Source: DASUGM01 sp036274055 (GTDB taxonomy: Bacteria > Acidobacteriota > Vicinamibacteria > Vicinamibacterales > SCN-69-37). Taken from it: a stretch of DNA of 5,711 nucleotides. The DNA is taken from the NCBI GenBank assembly GCA_036274055.1, contig DASUGM010000150.1:1-5711 (forward strand). Direction: 5' to 3'. The notes under the pieces are model-generated. The model made no database searches and had not been told where the DNA came from. It was given only the letters and a program-made list of their open reading frames with translations. Made by a program: the position numbers and the translations under genes. Positions 1-3,884 of this stretch are shown piece after piece; the stretch's first letter is position 1, and every line of letters starts with the position of its first letter.

Positions 1-243
1 TACGACGACGACGCGCCGATCAACCTCGGGCGCGGAGAGACGACGTCGATCGCGGAGCTAGCCGAGCTGATCTGTGAGGTCATGGGATATCGAGGGCGGC
101 TGGAGTTCGATGCGAGCAAACCCGACGGCGTTCCGTTGAAAGGACTCGACTCGTCGCGCCTCCACGAACTGGGGTGGAAGCCGAGCGTCGCGCTGCGAGA
201 AGGGATTGAGAAGACCGTTGAGTGGTACAGATCAAAGAGATGA
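1..243 (+). CDS. fcl: GDP-L-fucose synthase, C-terminal end (5' partial)
   Basis: This is the last 80 codons of an NAD(P)-dependent extended-SDR sugar epimerase/reductase, open at the left edge and ending in TGA. The tail matches the GDP-L-fucose synthase pattern: INLGRGETTSIAELAELI (residues 7-24 of the visible part), then SKPDGVPLKGLDSSRL (39-54), then LGWKPSVALREGIEKT (57-72) and a final WY. The family converts GDP-4-keto-6-deoxymannose to GDP-L-fucose in the cytoplasm, supplying fucose for surface polysaccharide. The usual protein is a little over 300 residues, so the Rossmann domain and the catalytic Ser-Tyr-Lys lie outside the window and cannot be checked. The common family motif PDGTPRK reads PDGVPLK here, replacing the usual arginine. 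Another GDP-sugar epimerase of the same superfamily is possible, but the SKPDG block favours fucose synthase. It converges on rph across a repeat-filled gap. Confidence 0.85.
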   Translation, partial: YDDDAPINLGRGETTSIAELAELICEVMGYRGRLEFDASKPDGVPLKGLDSSRLHELGWKPSVALREGIEKTVEWYRSKR

Positions 244-364
244 GTGAAAGGCACTTGCCAAGAGCGGATTCACAGGGAGAAGCATGAGAAGAGCATGAGA
301 GGTTCTCTTGATCTTCTCGGTCCTCTCCCTGTGAAAATCGCTTTTGGCAAGCGCACTTTACTCA
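241..364. repeat. Long imperfect palindrome overlapping the fcl stop codon
   Basis: Positions 241-301 and roughly 303-364 are imperfect reverse complements of each other. The outer arms pair TGAGTGAAAG (241-250) with the complement of the CTTTACTCA end (356-364). The middle arms share CTTGCCAA and AGCG blocks. The inner arms pair CACAGGGAGA (271-280) exactly with TCTCCCTGTG (324-333), followed by GAGAAGA and GAGA matches up to a loop of a few bases near 302. The left arm begins on the TGA stop codon of fcl, so the gene end is part of the palindrome. It has no coding capacity. It could be a non-autonomous (MITE-like or REP-like) element or an extended bidirectional terminator. No terminal target-site duplication is obvious. 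Confidence 0.75.
271..333. terminator. Hairpin 1 between convergent genes (possible bidirectional terminator)
   Basis: A stem of 10 perfect pairs (271-280 with 324-333) continues through interrupted pairing, including a GAGAAGA/TCTTCTC block, to a short loop near 302. It sits between the converging fcl and rph genes, where a terminator for both transcripts is expected. There is no long T-tract on either side; the best is TTTT at 342-345 on the plus strand, 8 bp past the stem. A classical intrinsic terminator is therefore not shown, and the stem may instead protect 3' ends or act as a Rho-assisted stop. Confidence 0.45.
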
Positions 365-371
365 GTCAGTT

Positions 372-433
372 CACAGGGAGAAGGCATGAGAAGAGCATGA
401 GAGGCTCTTGATCTTCTCGGTCTTCTCCCTGTG
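372..433. terminator. Hairpin 2 between convergent genes (possible bidirectional terminator)
   Basis: This is the second copy of the palindromic hairpin. Its outer stem is longer than in copy 1: 12 perfect pairs (372-383 with 422-433), because a C-to-T change at 423 restores an A-T pair that is mismatched in copy 1. It is the first structure met by a transcript leaving rph on the minus strand. No U-tract follows in that direction. Termination is inferred from position and structure only. Confidence 0.45.
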
Positions 434-477
434 AAAATCGCTTTTGGCAAGCGCACTTTACTCAGTCAGTTCACAGG

Positions 478-1209
478 TCAGAACTTCAGAATCTTCCCGA
501 CAACGTTCCGCTGCTGACCGATCAGCGTCTGAATTCCGGCCTCGCCCAAATCCAGCAGCTCATCCAATGCTTTTCTCGGGAATGGCTTCCCCTCGGCCGT
601 GCCCTGCACTTCGATGAAGCGGCCGTCCGACGTCTTGATCACGTTCATGTCGACCTCGGCGCGTGAATCCTCGTCGTAGGCGAGGTCGAGCAGTGGCGTG
701 CCGTCGACGACGCCGACGCTGGTGGCCGCGACGTAGTCGGTGATCGGGACGCGCGCCAGCGCGCCTTTCTCGCGGACGCGCTCGAGCGCGATCACCAGCG
801 CGACAAAGCCACCGGTGATGGCCGCCGTGCGCGTGCCGCCGTCAGCTTGAATGACGTCGCAGTCGATGTAGATCGAGCGCTCGCCCAGTTCGGCCATGTT
901 GGTGACCGCGCGCAGCGATCGGCCGATCAGCCGCTGAATCTCCTGCGTCCGTCCGCCGACTTTGCCGGCGCTGGCTTCGCGCTGCGTGCGCGTCGAGGTC
1001 GCCCGCGGCAGCATCCCGTACTCGGCCGTGACCCAGCCCTTGCCGCTGTTGCGCAGGAAGGGCGGCACCCGTTCCTCCACCGAGGCGGTGCAAATCACCC
1101 TGGTGCTGCCGACTTCAATCAGCACCGATCCTTCCGCGTGCATCGTGAAGTCCGTCGTGATCCGCACCGGCCGGCCCTGATCCGGCGCTCGCCCGTCGAG
1201 TCGTGTCAT
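478..1209 (-). CDS. rph: Ribonuclease PH
   Basis: A full-length RNase PH of 243 residues, the normal family length. The enzyme is a cytoplasmic phosphorolytic 3'-to-5' exoribonuclease that trims the 3' ends of tRNA precursors and other RNAs, releasing nucleoside diphosphates. Visible signatures are GKGWVTAEYGMLPRAT (56-71), GGRTQEIQRLIGRSLRA (85-101), DCDVIQADGGTRTAAITG (116-133) and EDSRAEVDMN (180-189). R87 and the GTR motif ending at R127 correspond to the phosphate-binding arginines of the family. D181 and D187 keep the six-residue spacing of the catalytic aspartates. The start is ATG 7 bp after the stop of the GerMN gene, so the ribosome-binding region lies in that gene's tail (weak AGAAG, with AGGGA further upstream). 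It is the last gene of the minus-strand operon. Its stop codon abuts the repeat block, and no rdgB-like nucleotide pyrophosphatase gene follows, unlike many rph neighbourhoods. Confidence 0.97.
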   Translation of the reverse strand: MTRLDGRAPDQGRPVRITTDFTMHAEGSVLIEVGSTRVICTASVEERVPPFLRNSGKGWVTAEYGMLPRATSTRTQREASAGKVGGRTQEIQRLIGRSLRAVTNMAELGERSIYIDCDVIQADGGTRTAAITGGFVALVIALERVREKGALARVPITDYVAATSVGVVDGTPLLDLAYDEDSRAEVDMNVIKTSDGRFIEVQGTAEGKPFPRKALDELLDLGEAGIQTLIGQQRNVVGKILKF

Positions 1210-1216
1210 GTCGCTT

Positions 1217-1948
1217 CTACTGTCCCTTCCGTATCCATTCCAGCCCTTTGGCCAGCGGCGCGCGCAGATCCAGATGACCCACGAGCGTGTCGACTTCCTT
1301 GCCTTCGATCAGAATCTGCACCGCGGTGACGTCGGGCAGATTGATGGTGACGGCGTTGACGATGGCGTACACCGTCAGCGCTTCGTTGAGCGAGCCGCCG
1401 GCGTGCCCCGAGACGATGGTGCCGCCGAGATCGACGTAGGCCTCGCCGCCGCGCGCCAGAAAGACGGCGCGCACCGTTGTCCCGGCGGGAATTGCCGAGA
1501 CCTTGCCGTCCGCCGGCTTCTCGACCTGCGCCTCGACGATGCGGCGCGCCTGTTCCGCGGGCGTGGCGCCGTACAGCACCTCGCGGCTGACCGGAACCAG
1601 CTCGGATCCGTCGTCGGCGACGACGAACAAGGTCGCGCGAATGCGCCGGGCCTCCGCGGTGGCGCCGCCTGGCGCGCCCGCCGCGGGCTTCGCGGCCGCG
1701 GGTGCGCCGCCGAGCGGCGGCGGCGAGGCCAGGAATCTCGGCAGCTTGGCGATGACCAACCAGACGCCGAGCGCAAGCACCGCGACGCCGATGCCGATCC
1801 AGATCCAGAGCAGGCGTTTCGACGGCGGGGCCGGCGGCGGGCCGAGCGGCGGGATCGGACCGTCACCCGGCGGCGCTGGCGGCGGCGCCGACGCGGCTGA
1901 AATCAGCGTCTCTCCGGCCATATCTTCGCGCGGACGCTCGTCGCTCAT
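1217..1948 (-). CDS. Membrane-anchored GerMN-domain protein
   Basis: A 243-residue protein with a proline/alanine-rich cytoplasmic N-terminus (about 18-43), one transmembrane segment (about 46-67, rich in W, I, V and L after SKR), a second Ala/Pro/Gly-rich linker (74-98) and a C-terminal GerMN domain (about 104-230). Within the domain the stretches ATLFVVADDGSELVPVSREV, AIPAGTTVRAVFL, AYVDLGG and LTVYAIVNAV are typical. GerMN domains occur in GerM, a spore cortex-associated lipoprotein of Bacillus, and in non-sporulating bacteria as cell-envelope proteins; the molecular role is poorly known. The start is the ATG at 1948, whose ATGA overlaps the amidase TGA, so the two are probably translationally coupled. 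The reading frame stays open upstream to 2242, but that stretch overlaps the conserved C-terminus of the amidase and reads as Ala/Arg/Gly-rich shadow sequence. The gene ends 7 bp before rph. The gerM-rph order resembles that of Bacillus, supporting the assignment. Confidence 0.88.
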   Translation of the reverse strand: MSDERPREDMAGETLISAASAPPPAPPGDGPIPPLGPPPAPPSKRLLWIWIGIGVAVLALGVWLVIAKLPRFLASPPPLGGAPAAAKPAAGAPGGATAEARRIRATLFVVADDGSELVPVSREVLYGATPAEQARRIVEAQVEKPADGKVSAIPAGTTVRAVFLARGGEAYVDLGGTIVSGHAGGSLNEALTVYAIVNAVTINLPDVTAVQILIEGKEVDTLVGHLDLRAPLAKGLEWIRKGQ

Positions 1949-3453
1949 GGCCGCCGCCCCGGCGCCGGAATGCCCCGCCGCACTTCCGAGACCATCGCGA
2001 CGAGCGCGTCGATGATCGCGCCAGTCGGCTCCGCTTGCGTGAGCGCCCTGGCGTCCTCGGCGTTGGTGAGAAAGCCAAGCTCGACGAGGACCGCCGGCAT
2101 GTTGGCGCCGACCAGCGGCCGCAGCGGCAGCTGCGCCGCCGGCCGCGCATACAGCGGCACTTTCCGCTCGGCGAGGAATCGCACCAGGATCGCCGCGACC
2201 GCCGCCGAGCGATTCGCGTACGGCAGCTGCGCCAGCTCCCACGGGACGACATCGATCGAGCGCACCCCGCCGCCGACGACCGGAACCGGTAGATCCTGAG
2301 CAATCGCGGCGTCGGTTCGCGACTTGTATTCCTGCAGCGACAGCGACAGCACCTGCGCGCCGCGTGCGTGTGGCGACGTCGATGCGTTCACGTGCAGGCT
2401 GATGAAAAGGTCGGCCTTGTTGTTGTTGGCCATCGACGTCCGGCGGTCGAGCGGCACGTTTTCGTCGCCATCTCGCGTCAAGAGGACGCGCAAGCCGATG
2501 CGCGACTCGATCGTCGCCTTCAGCCGGCGCGCGATTTGCAGCGTGATGTCTTTTTCAACGCTGTTGCCGATGCCTTTGGCGCCGGCGTCGTCGCCGCCGT
2601 GTCCTGGATCGATGACGATGGTGCGGATCACGCCGGGCGTGGCGATGTCGACGACCGGGGGCTCTGGCGCCGGTTTCGGCGGCGGCGGAGGCGGCGGACC
2701 CGGCGGCAGCATGTCGACGGTGACGCGCGCGTCGCTGCGGTCGTCGGTGCGGACCGTCGCGGCCTGTGGGCCGAGATCGATGATCAGCGAGGTGCCGTCG
2801 ATCCGGGTGGCAGCGACGAACTCGCCGGTCGCGCCGGTGATCGGCTGCGCGTCGAGCGCGGTGGCGTCAAAGGTCACGGTGATGCGGTTGCCGTCGCGAT
2901 TGACACGCGACGGCGTCGGCGGGTTGACGTCGATTACGAGCCGCGCGCCGGTTGCCTGCTTGTCAAGATGACCGCCGACCTGCGGGACACGGACGTCGCC
3001 GACGAGCACGAGCCGCGACGGCTTGCGGATTTCGACGCGCTGTCCGAGCGCCGGGCCAAGCGCGATCCGGACGAAGTCGAGCGGCACCTGCCACGCATTG
3101 CGGTCGCGCTGCACTTGCCCGGGCAGCTGCACGACCTTGCCGCCCACCGACGCGAACGACTGGCCGGGAATGAGGAGAATCGACTGACCGCTCTTGCCGC
3201 GCACGGTCAGGCCGCCGACGCTGGTGTCCTCGGCAATCGATAGACCGAAAATCGTCGCGACTTGATCGAGCGAGACGACCTCGATCCCGCCCTGGGTCCG
3301 CACCGCCAGCGGGCGGCGGGTGTCGCCGCTGTACACGGTGTAGTTCGAGGTGGCGGAGCCCTGGGCGAACAGGGCGCCGGCCAGCAAGGTCGCGAAGGTC
3401 GCGGCGAGCACGAGACGGGGCAGTCGATCGGAATGCACGCGCGAGAAACGCAA
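1945..3453 (-). CDS. Secreted N-acetylmuramoyl-L-alanine amidase (Amidase_3)
   Basis: A 502-residue zinc amidase that cleaves the bond between N-acetylmuramic acid and L-alanine in peptidoglycan. Domains in order: signal peptide (hydrophobic run about 14-30, ending LLAGALFAQG); a domain resembling the copper-amine-oxidase N-terminal fold (about 38-150, with GGIEVVSLDQVATIFGL and a W-QVPLDFVR block); an AMIN-like beta-rich cell-wall targeting region (about 153-248); a polyproline linker (250-266); and the Amidase_3 catalytic domain (276-490). Zinc ligands by motif are H285 (IDPGHGG), E300 (EKD) and H354 (ISLHVNA), with catalytic E458 in VLVELGFLTN. All are present. It heads the minus-strand operon and overlaps the GerMN gene by 4 bp. 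No ATG fits: an in-frame stop lies at 3457-3459, leaving TTG at 3453 or GTG at 3438 (residue 6), neither with a clear Shine-Dalgarno. GTG gives an equally good signal peptide, so the start is uncertain by 15 bp. Confidence 0.93.
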   Translation of the reverse strand: MRFSRVHSDRLPRLVLAATFATLLAGALFAQGSATSNYTVYSGDTRRPLAVRTQGGIEVVSLDQVATIFGLSIAEDTSVGGLTVRGKSGQSILLIPGQSFASVGGKVVQLPGQVQRDRNAWQVPLDFVRIALGPALGQRVEIRKPSRLVLVGDVRVPQVGGHLDKQATGARLVIDVNPPTPSRVNRDGNRITVTFDATALDAQPITGATGEFVAATRIDGTSLIIDLGPQAATVRTDDRSDARVTVDMLPPGPPPPPPPKPAPEPPVVDIATPGVIRTIVIDPGHGGDDAGAKGIGNSVEKDITLQIARRLKATIESRIGLRVLLTRDGDENVPLDRRTSMANNNKADLFISLHVNASTSPHARGAQVLSLSLQEYKSRTDAAIAQDLPVPVVGGGVRSIDVVPWELAQLPYANRSAAVAAILVRFLAERKVPLYARPAAQLPLRPLVGANMPAVLVELGFLTNAEDARALTQAEPTGAIIDALVAMVSEVRRGIPAPGRRP

Positions 3454-3473
3454 CGGTCAATGATAGCGTTTCC
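3454..3473. promoter_or_regulatory. Candidate bidirectional promoter core in a 20-bp divergent gap
   Basis: The amidase operon and the DUF3052-GH127 pair diverge from only about 20 bp (35 bp if the amidase starts at GTG 3438). The gap is AT-richer than its surroundings. On the minus strand TATCAT (3465 to 3460) matches TATAAT at five of six positions. On the plus strand AATGAT (3459-3464) matches at four of six, including the important second A and last T. The two overlap almost completely. Either would place transcription starts at or within a few bases of the start codons, implying leaderless or near-leaderless messages, consistent with the lack of Shine-Dalgarno sequences. I see no convincing -35 element. 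This is inference from short motifs. Confidence 0.25.
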
Positions 3474-3884
3474 ATGGCGATGGCGAACTCGTCCGCGGGC
3501 TATTCGGGCACGCCGCTGGTGAAAAAACTGGGCATCAAGCCCGGATCGTCTCTGGTGCTGCTGCGCGAGCCCGAAGGTTTCCGCAAGCTGCTCGTCGGCC
3601 TGCCCGACAGCGTGCGCGTGACGACGCGGGCGGCGGCGGCGCCGGACCTGACGATCTGGTTCGTGACCCGTCGGGGCGAGATGGAGGCGGCGATGGCCGA
3701 ACGCGCCCGCGGCGTCGGCCAGGGGCTGTGGGTGGCGTGGCCGAAGAAGTCGTCGGGTGTGAAGAGCGATCTCACCGAGGATCACATCCGCAACGCCGGA
3801 TTGGCGTACGGCATTGTCGACTACAAAGTGTGCGCGATCAGCGAGATCTGGTCGGGGCTGAAGTTTGCACGGAGAAAAGCATGA
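3474..3884 (+). CDS. DUF3052 family protein
   Basis: A 136-residue soluble protein without signal peptide or membrane segment. It matches the DUF3052 family pattern: N-terminal AGYSGTPLVKKLGIKPG (8-24), an EPEGFRKLL segment (32-40), IWFVTRRGEME (61-71), the highly characteristic WVAWPKKSSGVKSDLTED (86-103) and the closing VDYKVCAISEIWSGLKF (115-131). The family is widespread in bacteria, small and cytoplasmic, and has no established biochemical function; none is claimed here. Two in-frame ATGs open it (3474 and 3480), with no Shine-Dalgarno before either. The conserved core starts at residue 8, so either start works. Its TGA overlaps the ATG of the GH127 gene (ATGA, 3881-3884), suggesting translational coupling. 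It diverges from the amidase operon across about 20 bp. Confidence 0.9.
   Translation: MAMANSSAGYSGTPLVKKLGIKPGSSLVLLREPEGFRKLLVGLPDSVRVTTRAAAAPDLTIWFVTRRGEMEAAMAERARGVGQGLWVAWPKKSSGVKSDLTEDHIRNAGLAYGIVDYKVCAISEIWSGLKFARRKA
3871..3884 (+). promoter_or_regulatory. Shine-Dalgarno and ATGA stop/start overlap for the GH127 gene
   Basis: GGAGA (3871-3875) lies 5 bp before the ATG at 3881, inside the last codons of DUF3052. The DUF3052 stop TGA (3882-3884) overlaps that ATG. This is the clearest ribosome-binding site in the window. It fixes the GH127 start, since the next in-frame ATG (about codon 80) would discard conserved N-terminal sequence. Confidence 0.7.

Larger units (their letters stand above)
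269..477. repeat. Tandem direct repeat of the palindromic unit (two copies plus an 8-bp partial)
   Basis: Copy 1 (269-369, 101 bp) and copy 2 (370-469, 100 bp) are nearly identical and directly adjacent. A third copy begins with TTCACAGG at 470-477 and stops exactly where the rph stop codon begins (478). Each copy has a roughly 62-bp hairpin (271-333 and 372-433) followed by an identical 36-bp tail running from GAAAATCGC to CAGTCAG. The hairpins differ by one inserted G, a 2-bp TT deletion in the loop side and one C-to-T change. Inside each left arm the octamer GCATGAGA occurs twice, 11 bp apart. With no unique spacers between copies this is a tandem duplication, not a CRISPR array. Near-identity of the tails suggests the duplication is recent. 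Confidence 0.9.

Noticed and set aside
269..477. Possible CRISPR array
   Set aside because: The repeated units are about 100 bp and directly adjacent, with no unique spacers; each unit is itself palindromic. No cas genes are present.
1641..1720. Possible GC-rich structured RNA in the Ala/Pro/Gly-coding stretch
   Set aside because: The GC-rich inverted matches are explained by alanine, proline and glycine codons of the GerMN protein linker; no independent signal.
1208..1900. Plus-strand open frame (230 codons) opposite the GerMN gene
   Set aside because: Arg/Asp-rich composition ending in an arginine run; antisense shadow without start-site signals or homology I recognise.
1949..2242. N-terminal extension of the GerMN protein in the same open frame
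   Set aside because: It would overlap the conserved Amidase_3 C-terminus by about 300 bp. Its Ala/Arg/Gly-rich sequence has no domain character, while the ATG at 1948 gives an ATGA overlap and a sensible membrane protein.
2368..3243. Long plus-strand open frame (291 codons) opposite the amidase
   Set aside because: Arg/Asp/Val-rich antisense sequence typical of high-GC shadow frames; the opposite strand carries an intact amidase with all catalytic residues.
3207..3785. Minus-strand open frame spanning the divergent gap
   Set aside because: It overlaps both the amidase N-terminus and the DUF3052 gene in wrong frames and has His/Arg-rich low-complexity sequence.
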